Origin: Bacteroidales bacterium
GTDB taxonomy: Bacteria > Bacteroidota > Bacteroidia > Bacteroidales > UBA932
Reading direction: 5' to 3'
DNA length: 60,922 nucleotides
Assembly: GCA_017630155.1 (NCBI GenBank)
Contig: JAGBVU010000023.1
Coordinates: 1-60,922, forward strand
Within the stretch, counting starts at the first letter, position 1; the number at the start of each line of letters is the position of its first letter. This document shows positions 27,599 through 36,758 of this stretch, piece after piece. The translations under genes were made by a program, and so were the position numbers. Under the pieces are notes generated by a model that did not search any database, had not been told where the DNA came from, and saw nothing but the letters and a program-made list of their open reading frames with translations.

Positions 27599-28534
27599 TT
27601 ACAAGTTTTGATTTGCAAGGAACTTCTCTGCGTCCATAGCAGCCTTACAGCCTGAACCTGCAGCCACAATACCCTGACGATAGTGTGGATCCTGAACATC
27701 ACCTGCCGCAAAGACGCCAGGAACATTTGTAGCGGAACTTGCCCCGTCAGTCACAATATATCCTTGAGAATCAACATTTACCCATTTGCTGAAAACCTCT
27801 GAATTAGGATGGTGGCCGATAGCGAGGAAGAAACCGTCAATATCCTTCCTGATCTCTTCACCTGCTTTGTTTACAAGAATCACACCATTCACACCCATAT
27901 CGTCACCAACGATCTCCTTGGTCTGAGTTTCCCACAAAATCTCAATATTTTCGGTAGCAAGAACCCTCTTCTGCATAACATCAGAAGCTCTCAATACATT
28001 TCTTCTTACGACAAGATATACCTTCTTGCACAAACCTGCCAGATATGTAGCCTCCTCACAAGCGGTATCGCCACCACCGACAACTGCAACCACCTTTCCC
28101 CTATAGAAGAAACCGTCACAAGTAGCACAAGCAGAGACACCCTGTCCTCTGAACTTCTCCTCAGATGGAAGGCCGAGATATTTTGCCGATGCACCGGTAG
28201 CGATAATTACAGTCTCAGCTATCACCTCTTTCTCTCCATCTATAACCACTTTGAATGGTCTCTGAGAGAAATCCACCTCTGTAACAACACCCCATCTGAT
28301 GTCTGCACCGAAACGTTCAGCCTGCTTGCGGAGATCCTCCATCATCTGGTTTCCATCCACACCTTGAGGATAGCCTGGAAAGTTTTCAATTTCTGTAGTG
28401 GTAGTCAACTGTCCTCCGGGCAACATACCCTCATAAAGGACTGGGTTCAAATTAGCGCGTGAAGCATATATCGCAGCAGTGTAACCAGCTGGGCCACTGC
28501 CAATTATAAGACATTTAACTTTTTGTGATTCCAT
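27599..28534 (-). CDS. trxB: Thioredoxin-disulfide reductase
   Basis: 311 residues from the ATG at 28534, chosen because the protein then begins MESQKVKCLIIGSGPAGYTA, the normal TrxB start; an upstream Met adds an unrelated 18-residue extension. It has two dinucleotide-binding motifs (GSGPAGYTAA for FAD, VVGGGDTACEEA for NADPH), the redox motif CATCDG, and the C-terminal GVFAAGDV. It passes NADPH electrons to thioredoxins. A -7 box lies inside the end of the upstream gene. Confidence 0.96.
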   Translation of the reverse strand: MESQKVKCLIIGSGPAGYTAAIYASRANLNPVLYEGMLPGGQLTTTTEIENFPGYPQGVDGNQMMEDLRKQAERFGADIRWGVVTEVDFSQRPFKVVIDGEKEVIAETVIIATGASAKYLGLPSEEKFRGQGVSACATCDGFFYRGKVVAVVGGGDTACEEATYLAGLCKKVYLVVRRNVLRASDVMQKRVLATENIEILWETQTKEIVGDDMGVNGVILVNKAGEEIRKDIDGFFLAIGHHPNSEVFSKWVNVDSQGYIVTDGASSATNVPGVFAAGDVQDPHYRQGIVAAGSGCKAAMDAEKFLANQNL

Positions 28535-28538
28535 TTGA

Positions 28539-29489
28539 TCAAATATTAGTCTGCAAAGGTACAAATTTATTTCTAATCCATAACTCAAAACGGTATCCCC
28601 AAACCAATATTATGGACATTACCCACCTCGAAAGTATCAGTATCCACCATATTGCACCCACAGAAGCAAGCAGGAACACATCCTCCATATTGCTATGGGA
28701 AATACAGATGTGATAATTGGTGAGATCTACATCCTTCTGCGAGAGTTTTCCTGTGCTCGCCTCATCTATCATTGCCGCTGCCCCATAGGCAAGACCCACC
28801 ACATTTGCGATAATCCACAGAAACGATGACTGTGCAGGGAGTCCGAAAACAGCCAGAAGGGGTCTGAGGAATTTCGAAATCCACTTTATGACACCGAATT
28901 CAGAGAGTATCCTCTGAAGAATATTGAGCGAGAATATGATAAGGACCATCTTTATTACCAGCCCTACAGTCGAAATGGCCCACTCTTTAAGCATAGGCCA
29001 GAAGAGAAGTTCACCCTCCTGAACCCCTTGAGCGACCACCTGTGTACTCTCGGCAGGGATGATCCAGTTCAGAGCCAGACCAAGTGCAACAGCAGAGAGG
29101 GTTCTGTAGATGACTATTCTTACCGCAGGTGTACCTGTCTTTTTCTGTACAGCACTCTCCACTATCATATTGTGGGCACAAAGGACCATCGCCGCCAGAA
29201 TTGTCATCTCTCTGACACTAAGATCGAGCGTCACAGCCACTGCAATAGCGGAATAGACATTGACAAAATACCCGGAAACAAATGCAAGGGCAGCCTCACC
29301 GGGGAGACCTACCACGTGAAATACAGGCTCCAGAAGGGCTGATATCCAGGGGATCACCTGCAGATATCTCAAAATGACAATACAGAAAGATACGGAAACA
29401 GTGAGTTTTACCACCCAGATACAAGTCTGGACCGTACCGGGGAGGGCCCCTTTAATTATCGACCAAAGTCTTGATGTTACATTTTTCAT
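28539..29489 (-). CDS. Nucleoside-recognition (Gate) domain inner-membrane protein
   Basis: A 316-residue integral membrane protein with about eight hydrophobic segments in two similar halves, each carrying a Gate-type motif (GLPGEAALAFVSGYFVNVYSA; AVFGLPAQSSFLWIIANVVGLAYGA). Gate-domain proteins are related to nucleoside transporters and spore-maturation proteins, but substrates of this subgroup are not established. The stop lies four bases before the trxB ATG, and the start is three bases after the SDR gene. Confidence 0.85.
   Translation of the reverse strand: MKNVTSRLWSIIKGALPGTVQTCIWVVKLTVSVSFCIVILRYLQVIPWISALLEPVFHVVGLPGEAALAFVSGYFVNVYSAIAVAVTLDLSVREMTILAAMVLCAHNMIVESAVQKKTGTPAVRIVIYRTLSAVALGLALNWIIPAESTQVVAQGVQEGELLFWPMLKEWAISTVGLVIKMVLIIFSLNILQRILSEFGVIKWISKFLRPLLAVFGLPAQSSFLWIIANVVGLAYGAAAMIDEASTGKLSQKDVDLTNYHICISHSNMEDVFLLASVGAIWWILILSRWVMSIILVWGYRFELWIRNKFVPLQTNI
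28554..28561 (-). promoter_or_regulatory. -7 box for trxB inside the 3' end of the Gate-domain gene
   Basis: Minus-strand TACCTTTG formed by codons of the last residues of the upstream gene, about 20 bases before the trxB ATG. TTTTG occurs upstream at 28589-28585, slightly further than usual. Confidence 0.5.
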
Positions 29490-29492
29490 CCT

Positions 29493-30293
29493 TTATGCCA
29501 GATTCCATTTATTGGTTACAAATTTATCAATCCAGGCTACAACTGTATGGGACAGTACTTTTGCCAGCAGTGCCGCAAACTTATTGACAAGCCCAGGTGT
29601 CTTTCCCGACTTCCCTTTGAAAAGCATCTTGAGAGCTATTCTGCACGCCTTCTGAGGTGTTATCATCACACCCAGATTGATGGCCAGCCTCCTCAGGCTA
29701 TCTTTCAGGTTATACAATGGGGTGGATACCGCACCAAAATATATCGAGGAGGCCACTACTCCAGTACCTTTTAGTTCGGTTCGGAGTGCCCTGGTAAACA
29801 CTTTCGTAAAAGCTTTGGTCGCCGCATACAATGTGATGAAAGGGTAAGGGAATACTGCCGCCAATGATGAAATATTGAGTATATAACCTCTCTTTCTCTC
29901 AAGCATCTCAGGGAGGAAGTAGTGGCAGAGCATAGCTGTGGTGTGGTTGTGAATCATGATAATCCTGCTCACCTGCTCTTTGGACATATTTCTGAAGTGC
30001 CTTGGATAGAGCACACCCGCATTATTGATCAAAACCTCCACAAAAGCATCGGGTCTCTCACTTCTTACCTTCTCATACAATACAAGAGGGGCATCCGAAG
30101 TGGAAAGGTCAAGACCTATAGACAGGATATCTGTCTGCGGGAACTCACTTTTCACCACATCTCTTGCCGCATCGGTCTCATTCTGAAAGAGGGCCACCAT
30201 AATGATGTTGTATCCCCTTTGGGCCAATTGTCTCACATATTCAAGCCCCATTCCGGAACTGCTTCCGGTCACAAGTGCGTAATTCATATACAA
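29493..30293 (-). CDS. Short-chain dehydrogenase/reductase (SDR family)
   Basis: A 266-residue classical SDR. The cofactor motif is TGSSSGMG (about residues 8-15), with NNAG near residue 91, a catalytic Ser in NISSLAAV and YAATK near residue 156. Similar proteins act on keto-acyl, steroid or lipid substrates; the substrate here cannot be read from sequence. The start may be Met1 or Met3 (30287). It leads a long gene run that continues through trxB to the pepP-like gene. Confidence 0.88.
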   Translation of the reverse strand: MYMNYALVTGSSSGMGLEYVRQLAQRGYNIIMVALFQNETDAARDVVKSEFPQTDILSIGLDLSTSDAPLVLYEKVRSERPDAFVEVLINNAGVLYPRHFRNMSKEQVSRIIMIHNHTTAMLCHYFLPEMLERKRGYILNISSLAAVFPYPFITLYAATKAFTKVFTRALRTELKGTGVVASSIYFGAVSTPLYNLKDSLRRLAINLGVMITPQKACRIALKMLFKGKSGKTPGLVNKFAALLAKVLSHTVVAWIDKFVTNKWNLA

Positions 30294-30320
30294 TTATTGA
30301 TATATGCTGTAATTTCGGCA

Positions 30321-30328
30321 CAAATATA
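30321..30328 (-). promoter_or_regulatory. -7 box upstream of the SDR gene run
   Basis: Minus-strand TATATTTG, 27 bases upstream of the SDR start in the divergent intergenic region shared with rubrerythrin. No clear TTG element. Confidence 0.55.
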
Positions 30329-30363
30329 GTATCAAATAAATTATCGGAAATCATTTTTTCTTT

Positions 30364-30371
30364 TAACTTTG
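30364..30371 (+). promoter_or_regulatory. -7 box upstream of rubrerythrin
   Basis: TAACTTTG, a full TAnnTTTG match, 25 bases before the rubrerythrin ATG. No clear TTG element at the expected distance. Confidence 0.55.
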
Positions 30372-30396
30372 TAACGATTATAAAAACACAAGTATT

Positions 30397-30969
30397 ATGA
30401 GCATTAAAGGTACCAAAACAGAACAGAACCTGCTTAAATCTTTCGCAGGTGAATCTCAAGCAAGAGGTCGTTATACATATTTTGCAAGTGTAGCAAAAAA
30501 AGAGGGATACGAACAGATTTCAGCCATCTTCCTTGAGACAGCTGAACAGGAAAAAGAGCACGCAAAGAAATTCTTCAAATATCTTGAGGGTGGTATGGTA
30601 GAGATTACTGCATCATACCCTGCAGGAATCATCTCCACTACAGCTGAGAACCTTAAAGCAGCTGCAGAGGGTGAGAATGAAGAGTGGACAGAACTTTATC
30701 CTGAATTTGCAAAAGTAGCAGATGAGGAGGGCTTCCCTGAGATCGCTGTTACATTCAGAATGGTTGCTAAAGTGGAAGCTGAGCACGAGGCACGATACAG
30801 AACCCTTTACGACAGAGTAGTAAAAGGTGAAGTCTTCTCACGCGAAGAGGCTATTGACTGGCAATGCCGCAACTGCGGATTCGTATACACAGGCAAAAAA
30901 GCACCTGAAAAATGCCCTGCATGTGCACATCCACAAGCATACTTTGAGCCAAAGAAAACAAACTATTAG
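30397..30969 (+). CDS. rbr: Rubrerythrin
   Basis: A 190-residue peroxide-scavenging iron protein. The N-terminal four-helix di-iron domain (about 1-145) has the paired motifs E-x6-Y near residue 20, [13 protein letters not shown] near 48-60 and the later [12 protein letters not shown]. The C-terminal rubredoxin domain (about 153-190) has CRNCG and CPACAHP for the Fe(Cys)4 site. It reduces hydrogen peroxide in the cytosol of anaerobes, which points to a strict or aerotolerant anaerobe. It is monocistronic with its own -7 box. Confidence 0.96.
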   Translation: MSIKGTKTEQNLLKSFAGESQARGRYTYFASVAKKEGYEQISAIFLETAEQEKEHAKKFFKYLEGGMVEITASYPAGIISTTAENLKAAAEGENEEWTELYPEFAKVADEEGFPEIAVTFRMVAKVEAEHEARYRTLYDRVVKGEVFSREEAIDWQCRNCGFVYTGKKAPEKCPACAHPQAYFEPKKTNY

Positions 30970-31041
30970 AATACAGCACGCCTGCTCATTCTGATGCATT
31001 GGCCAACCCCTGACAAAGGGGAATAAAATATACCATTATTA

Positions 31042-31061
31042 CCCCCGACTCTGTTCGGGGG
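31042..31061 (+). terminator. Hairpin between rubrerythrin and the AsmA-like gene
   Basis: CCCCCGA pairs with TCGGGGG around a 6-base loop, followed only by a weak T-containing tail. It is probably the rubrerythrin terminator, and ends 18 bases before the AsmA-like start. Confidence 0.55.
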
Positions 31062-31079
31062 TCTTAAATTATAGCCGAC

Positions 31080-34000
31080 TTGAGAGTAATCCGAAATATC
31101 CTTATTACATTGGCGGTACTGGTAATTGTCGTACCACTGACTGTTACCGCTATCCTGTCATCCGAATGGTTCAGACCGAAACTCACGGGGATCTGCAACT
31201 CCTTTGTGGAAAATGGTGAAATAACAATGGACTCCCTCTCCGTATCACTGTTGGAGGAGATTCCCCTACTCAGCATAAAGCTGTACAACGGAGCCGTCCA
31301 TTCACATGCATACGCAGAGATAGATGCAAAAAATGAAAAGTACCTCCCTCAAATTCCCGAGCAGGCACATACACCCGTCACCTTCAAGCAGTTTGTCATA
31401 TCACTTGACATACCGAGCCTTATCTTCGGAAAGATAAACATCCGAAGAATCCGTCTCTCTGAGCCAAACATCTACGGCTACATATCCCCTTGGGGAAAAG
31501 CCAACTGGGATATATTCGGAGAGGGGACTCAAGAGGACGACACCACTGAGGAGGAGACAACCTCCACCCTCAATCTCGGAGTGCAAAGGGTATCACTCAG
31601 TAAAGCATATGTCACACTCCTGGATGACCAGAACAAGAATATGTACAAAGTGCATATCGAAAGGTTTCTAACAAGCGGAAACATATCACTCGATCCTAAC
31701 GAGCTCAATATAAGAAGGGTACATCTCAAGGACAGCGATCTCTCCATAAATATGAAAAAGGGGGGCAATTGGGCAAAATTTACTATCGACTCCCTCATCA
31801 TACGGGGCAACAAAGCAGAAGAACTCTACTCCATCGCCTTTGCCTCCAAGACAAACCTCTCAATGGGTGGCAAAGCCTACACCAGAGGATTCCCCCTGAA
31901 CATCGATGGAACCATAGGGATGGATATTGCCAACCCTACCAATTTCGACATAGACAACACCACACTCACCATTGCCGGCTCGCCTATCACCTTTGACGGC
32001 AAGGTGGGCTTCATAGGTGAAAGCATATTTACCAATCTCACCTGCGGCATACCCGATTTCCATGTAGGAAAGGCGATCTCATATCTTGATACAGCAGCAT
32101 TTCCCCAATTCAAAGGGATGAGTACCGACCTCAGGATAGCGCTTGACCTGAAAGCCCAGGGTAGATATGAAGGGGAGACAGGATTGCTCCCTGCAATCAA
32201 TGCAGACATCAGAATACCTGACGGCACATTCAAATATCCTGGGATAGATGTGGAGGTAAACAGACTGGGATTTGATGCCACATTGAACTACGACCCATAT
32301 ATAGTCGATTCCACCTCTGTGGAGATAAGATCCATCGGACTCGATGCCACTGGCATTACCCTCAACGGAAACGGATCCGGCACAAACCTCCTCTCTGACC
32401 CATATTTCAATCTAACATTCAATGGCGCTGCTGACCTCACAACCCTCTCCTCGATCTTCCTGAAAGATGCTGGGATTACAGCCCTTGGCGATATGGAGAT
32501 TGACCTCAAAGGGAGATTTAAAAGCAGCGACCTCTCATTGGAGAGGATCGGCAATACCAAACTTTTCGGCCGTTTCAAAACCGGAAATCTGCTCGTAAAC
32601 ATCCCTGAAGATACTATATACACCAGCCTCCAGGGGGTAACTCTCCGTTTCGGTTCACTTGAGAACAAGAGGGACACATCTCTGGCTGTAGGGGAAAAGA
32701 CCCTGCAGGTCTCATTCAGTGCGGACTCTGCAAATATCCAGTATAAAGACATTGCTCTGGTGGACCTGTCGAAGGCAAGGGCCTCTGTCAAGAGTGCTGC
32801 TGACGGTCTGTCGGGAGATACCACACACGTCCATCCTCTCAAAGGGAGCATATCAGCAAAAAGGTTGCGCCTGGCAATGGCAGACTCCCTCAGAGTAAGG
32901 GGCAGTGACCTCTCTATAAGGGCAAGCATGCTCCCATCAAAAGTGGATTCGATGGCACCCCAACTGGCTCTCAACACATCTGCCAAAAGATTGGCATACA
33001 GAGACGCAGAGAATCTGTTCTCCGTGACCAATGCTGAAATAGGATTTGACGGCACCTTCCGCTCGGTCAACAGAAAAAAGAGGATGAACGACACACTTGC
33101 TATAGCAAGAATGGAGAGACGCCTCGACTCCCTGCAACTGATATACCCGCAGATTGCCCGTGATTCACTGATGAGACACTCTATGAAGATGCGCAGTACC
33201 AGAAATACCGATGCACTGGGAAAAGAGGGGAATATCGATATGAGCGTGGATGAATCGGTAAAGGGTATCCTCGACAAATGGGATGCCAACTGCACCATCA
33301 AAGCAGATGGGGGACGTATCATCACCCCATATATGCCACTTCGCAACAGACTCGGAAAGGTGGATATCACCGTCAACACCAACGAACTCCGCTTCAAAAA
33401 TACAGAGGTTAACCTCGGAAGGACAGACCTTAACCTCACCGGAAGGGTCTGGGGTATAAGGAGGGCCCTAACAAGGGGTGGCAAACTCAGAGCAGATCTG
33501 ATGATAGCCTCAGACACTTTGGATATGAATCAATTGATGGCGGGCCTCAATGGTGCATCTGCATATATGAATGCATCTTCTCAGATAAAGGACTCGCTGG
33601 CCAAGATGGAGAGCGAAGAGGAGATGGCCGAATATGTAAACAGCAATCTTGACACCACCGGAGTATCTTCATCCCTCCTTCTGATTCCGGGCAATATAGA
33701 CATGAAACTTGGCCTCTTTGTAGGGTATGGAGAGTTTGCAAACATCGCGTTGAACGGAATATCTGGTGACCTGTACGCAAAAGACAGGGTACTGCAGATA
33801 GATGACTTCAAAGCTATAACCGAAGCGGGAAATCTTGCACTTACCGCACTCTATTCCACCAAATCGAAAGAGGATCTCTCCACCGGATTTGACCTTGAGC
33901 TCCGCAATGTACAGGTGGAGAAGCTCATCGATGTGGTACCATCAGTGGACTCACTGGTACCGATGCTGAGGTCATTTGAAGGTATTCTTGACTGCGAAGT

Positions 34001-34625
34001 AGCTGCAACAGCCAAACTTGATACAAATATGAATATCCTCCTCCCAACCCTCAATGGTGTAGCGAGAATACAGGGTGATGACCTGGTTCTTCTTGACGGG
34101 GAGACATTTGCCAAGATAGCCAAACTTCTCCGTTTCAAGGATAGGGAGAACAATAAGATAGACCACATCGCCATAGAGATGCTTGTAAAGGACAACAAAG
34201 TGGAGATGTTCCCATTTGTACTGCAGATGGACAGGGTGATGGCGGCAGCAAGTGGCGTCCATAATCTCGACATGAGTTTCAAATACCACGTATCTGTCAT
34301 CAAATCCCCTCTCCCTATGAGACTTGGCCTTAATGTTTCGGGCACATTTGATGATATGAAATTCAGACTCGGCAAACCTCTTTACAAGAGTGCTGAAGTC
34401 CCCAGTTTCACCAAAGTGATAGACGATTCGAGAATAAACCTTAGAAAAAGCCTGACCGACATCTTCAACAAAGGGAGATACGACATCTCAGGGATCGAGG
34501 TATTCAGAAGAAATGAAGAGATCGACAAAGCCCTCAAGGTCGAGGATATAGAGGAACTCGACGACAATGATAAAAAGGCGCTGGAGATGGAGGGGATTAC
34601 TCTCCCTGCTCCAGAAGCTCTTTAG
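31080..34625 (+). CDS. AsmA-like envelope protein, TTG start
   Basis: A 1181-residue protein with one N-terminal membrane segment (about 5-27), then a very long beta-rich periplasmic region, as in the AsmA/TamB/YhdP repeating beta-groove proteins thought to carry phospholipids between membranes. SLLEEIPLLSIKLYNG and the DIPSLIFGKINIRRIRLSEPNIYGY stretch (in parts) match the AsmA N-terminal domain. Residues about 860-1130 hold the AsmA C-terminal module. The start must be TTG at 31080: an in-frame TAG lies three codons upstream and the membrane segment begins right after it. The last 29 bases overlap the convergent GDPD gene. Confidence 0.88.
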   Translation: MRVIRNILITLAVLVIVVPLTVTAILSSEWFRPKLTGICNSFVENGEITMDSLSVSLLEEIPLLSIKLYNGAVHSHAYAEIDAKNEKYLPQIPEQAHTPVTFKQFVISLDIPSLIFGKINIRRIRLSEPNIYGYISPWGKANWDIFGEGTQEDDTTEEETTSTLNLGVQRVSLSKAYVTLLDDQNKNMYKVHIERFLTSGNISLDPNELNIRRVHLKDSDLSINMKKGGNWAKFTIDSLIIRGNKAEELYSIAFASKTNLSMGGKAYTRGFPLNIDGTIGMDIANPTNFDIDNTTLTIAGSPITFDGKVGFIGESIFTNLTCGIPDFHVGKAISYLDTAAFPQFKGMSTDLRIALDLKAQGRYEGETGLLPAINADIRIPDGTFKYPGIDVEVNRLGFDATLNYDPYIVDSTSVEIRSIGLDATGITLNGNGSGTNLLSDPYFNLTFNGAADLTTLSSIFLKDAGITALGDMEIDLKGRFKSSDLSLERIGNTKLFGRFKTGNLLVNIPEDTIYTSLQGVTLRFGSLENKRDTSLAVGEKTLQVSFSADSANIQYKDIALVDLSKARASVKSAADGLSGDTTHVHPLKGSISAKRLRLAMADSLRVRGSDLSIRASMLPSKVDSMAPQLALNTSAKRLAYRDAENLFSVTNAEIGFDGTFRSVNRKKRMNDTLAIARMERRLDSLQLIYPQIARDSLMRHSMKMRSTRNTDALGKEGNIDMSVDESVKGILDKWDANCTIKADGGRIITPYMPLRNRLGKVDITVNTNELRFKNTEVNLGRTDLNLTGRVWGIRRALTRGGKLRADLMIASDTLDMNQLMAGLNGASAYMNASSQIKDSLAKMESEEEMAEYVNSNLDTTGVSSSLLLIPGNIDMKLGLFVGYGEFANIALNGISGDLYAKDRVLQIDDFKAITEAGNLALTALYSTKSKEDLSTGFDLELRNVQVEKLIDVVPSVDSLVPMLRSFEGILDCEVAATAKLDTNMNILLPTLNGVARIQGDDLVLLDGETFAKIAKLLRFKDRENNKIDHIAIEMLVKDNKVEMFPFVLQMDRVMAAASGVHNLDMSFKYHVSVIKSPLPMRLGLNVSGTFDDMKFRLGKPLYKSAEVPSFTKVIDDSRINLRKSLTDIFNKGRYDISGIEVFRRNEEIDKALKVEDIEELDDNDKKALEMEGITLPAPEAL

Positions 34626-35367
34626 CCCTCACTGGATGGTCGGTGGTGATGAAGTCAACACCGATCTCCTTCATCTTGAGAATACTTGCATCTTTGTTTA
34701 CAGTCCACACATTGACTGTCATACCCAGATTGTGGGCCTCACGGAGCCAGTCTTTCCTTACCGCCATAATGGTCTTATGGTAGTCAAGACCATCTATCCC
34801 CACCTTCTTCAGAGCTGAAGGTGACTTGTCTCCATTGAGATATGCCACAGGGATATCGGGGAAAAGCTCCGCAAACTTTTTGCACATTTCATAATCGAAT
34901 GATATGAACTCCATCTGCCCCCTTCTGTAGGCTTTGGAATCCTTTACGAGTTCTGCCACTATCTCCACTGCCCTCATATCATTTTTATCAGTGGAGTGAT
35001 CCTTCAACTCCAGGATAAGTTTCATCTTCCTGTGTCTGGCACCCTCCTTAAGATACTCCTTAAGTGTAGGGATAGTCTCTCCATTTGAGAGTTTCTCCCC
35101 TTTCAAGTCTTCATAGTCGGTCTTCTCTATTACAATCCCGTTTATATCCTTGTTATGATTTATGACAGCTACACCATCACGGGTGACCCATACATCAAAC
35201 TCTGCACCATACACCTGTGCATCTGCCGCCTTCTCAAGGGCTGCTATCGAATTTTGAGCAGAGCCCTCTGTTTTCCAGAAGCCTCTATGTGCGATTACCT
35301 TTGTCTGTGAAGCAAGTGGGAGAGCAAGCAGAACCGCTGCGAATAGTGAGCAGATTATTTTTTTCAT
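34597..35367 (-). CDS. Glycerophosphodiester phosphodiesterase family protein
   Basis: 256 residues from the ATG at 35367, which gives a clean signal peptide (MKKIICSLFAAVLLALPLASQ); a longer reading adds 30 unlikely residues. The GDPD signature is complete: IAHRGFWKTEGSAQNS (His and Arg), GAEFDVWVTRDG with metal-binding Glu and Asp, and VINHNKD. It is secreted to the periplasm and would release glycerol 3-phosphate from deacylated phospholipids. Its 3' end overlaps the AsmA-like gene by 29 bases. Confidence 0.92.
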   Translation of the reverse strand: MKKIICSLFAAVLLALPLASQTKVIAHRGFWKTEGSAQNSIAALEKAADAQVYGAEFDVWVTRDGVAVINHNKDINGIVIEKTDYEDLKGEKLSNGETIPTLKEYLKEGARHRKMKLILELKDHSTDKNDMRAVEIVAELVKDSKAYRRGQMEFISFDYEMCKKFAELFPDIPVAYLNGDKSPSALKKVGIDGLDYHKTIMAVRKDWLREAHNLGMTVNVWTVNKDASILKMKEIGVDFITTDHPVRAKELLEQGE

Positions 35368-35391
35368 ACCGATTTTCTTTTTAGAACACCC

Positions 35392-35399
35392 CAAAATTA
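35392..35399 (-). promoter_or_regulatory. -7 box of the GDPD gene
   Basis: Minus-strand TAATTTTG, 24 bases before the GDPD ATG, almost back to back with the MFS promoter box on the other strand. Confidence 0.55.
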
Positions 35400-35411
35400 T
35401 ACATTTTTTAC

Positions 35412-35419
35412 TATTTTTG
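35412..35419 (+). promoter_or_regulatory. -7 box of the sugar MFS/glucokinase operon
   Basis: TATTTTTG, 26 bases before the MFS ATG in the 78-base divergent gap. Confidence 0.55.
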
Positions 35420-35445
35420 GAGAATATATCTAAAATCAACCTAAA

Positions 35446-36756
35446 ATGACTACTCAAAAAAAGAATTACGCATTGCCTATTGCGATGATGTTCGCACTGT
35501 TCGCAATGATTGCATTTGTAACAAACCTTTGCTCCCCAATGGCTGTAATTGTAAAGAACCAGTTCGGGGCATCAAACTTCGCTGCCCAATTGGGTAATAC
35601 AGCAAACTTCATAGCCTATGCAGTGATGGGTATTCCATCGGGCATGCTTCTTAAGAGATTCGGTTATAAAAGGACCGCACTTCTTGCTGTCCTTGTGGGT
35701 TTCTTAGGTGTGTTCCTACAATATATGTCGGGATGGGACTCAGTACAAAGCTTTGGAGTATACCTTGCCGGAGCATTTGTATCTGGTTTCTGTATGTGTA
35801 TGCTCAACTGCGTGGTTAACCCTTTGCTCAACACCCTTGGCGGTGGTGGCAATAAAGGCAACCAGCTGATCCAGTTCGGAGGAGCTCTCAACTCACTTTC
35901 TGCAGTATTTGTAACCATCCTGATGGGTTCACTTATCGGAGATGCTGCCAAAGCTACCATATCACAGGCAACACCTGCACTTTTCATTGCTTTGGCAATA
36001 TTTGCATTGGCATTCCTAATACTTCTTATCTCAAGAATTCCAGAGCCTGCAGCTGAAGCTGAAGCAGACGCACCTAAGTCTGACGTCAAAGACAAACACA
36101 GTGCATTCTCGTTCCGCCACTTCAAACTCGGCATCGTGGCTATTTTCCTATACTTGGGTGTAGAGGTGGGAACCCCTACCTATATCCTTCAGTATCTTAC
36201 ATCTGCAGCTGATGCAGCTACCCCTGGTTTCGGCATGGACGCAGGTATTGCCGCCACACTTGCTGCAATGTACTGGCTGTTGATGCTTGTTGGCCGCCTC
36301 GTAGGTGGTTCTATCGCAGGAAAGGTATCCAGCAAAAAACTTTTGGTATCGGTATCGGCACTGACTCTCGTTTTAGTTTTGATAGGAATGTTTGCACCTA
36401 CTGATGTACTTGTTACAGCATTCGGATTTGAAGGTGCTACCGGCAGCTTCGTCGCTACCAAAGTTCCTGTAGGTATCTTCGCCCTTATCCTTGTGGGTCT
36501 GTGCACATCTGTAATGTGGGGTGCCATCTTCAACCTTGCAGTAGAGGGTCTTGGCAAATATACAGCCATAGCATCAGGTGCATTCATGACAATGGTATGC
36601 GGTGGTGGTATCCTGGTTCCTCTTCAGGGTTGGGTAGCTGACCTTACAGGATCATTCCAGATGAGTTACCTTGTAGTTGTAGCCTGCGCAGCATATCTCC
36701 TTTTCTATGCACTTGTAGGCTCTAAGAACGTAAATACAGACATCAAAACCGAATAA
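35446..36756 (+). CDS. Sugar MFS transporter (FucP-like)
   Basis: A 436-residue inner-membrane transporter with 12 hydrophobic segments and a central cytosolic loop near residues 195-225 (AEAEADAPKSDVKDKHS). LCSPMAVIVKNQFGASNFAAQLGN and the GIPSGMLLKRFGYKRT loop (the usual MFS motif between helices 2 and 3) match the FucP-type sugar:proton symporters. The ROK glucokinase two bases downstream indicates glucose or a related hexose as substrate. Confidence 0.9.
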   Translation: MTTQKKNYALPIAMMFALFAMIAFVTNLCSPMAVIVKNQFGASNFAAQLGNTANFIAYAVMGIPSGMLLKRFGYKRTALLAVLVGFLGVFLQYMSGWDSVQSFGVYLAGAFVSGFCMCMLNCVVNPLLNTLGGGGNKGNQLIQFGGALNSLSAVFVTILMGSLIGDAAKATISQATPALFIALAIFALAFLILLISRIPEPAAEAEADAPKSDVKDKHSAFSFRHFKLGIVAIFLYLGVEVGTPTYILQYLTSAADAATPGFGMDAGIAATLAAMYWLLMLVGRLVGGSIAGKVSSKKLLVSVSALTLVLVLIGMFAPTDVLVTAFGFEGATGSFVATKVPVGIFALILVGLCTSVMWGAIFNLAVEGLGKYTAIASGAFMTMVCGGGILVPLQGWVADLTGSFQMSYLVVVACAAYLLFYALVGSKNVNTDIKTE

Positions 36757-36758
36757 CA

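Noticed and set aside
32288-33517. A 409-codon open frame antisense to the AsmA-like gene
   Set aside because: It is a shadow of the long real gene: low-complexity Ser/Arg/Leu-rich product, no recognisable domain, no promoter box, and the opposite strand encodes clear AsmA-like sequence.
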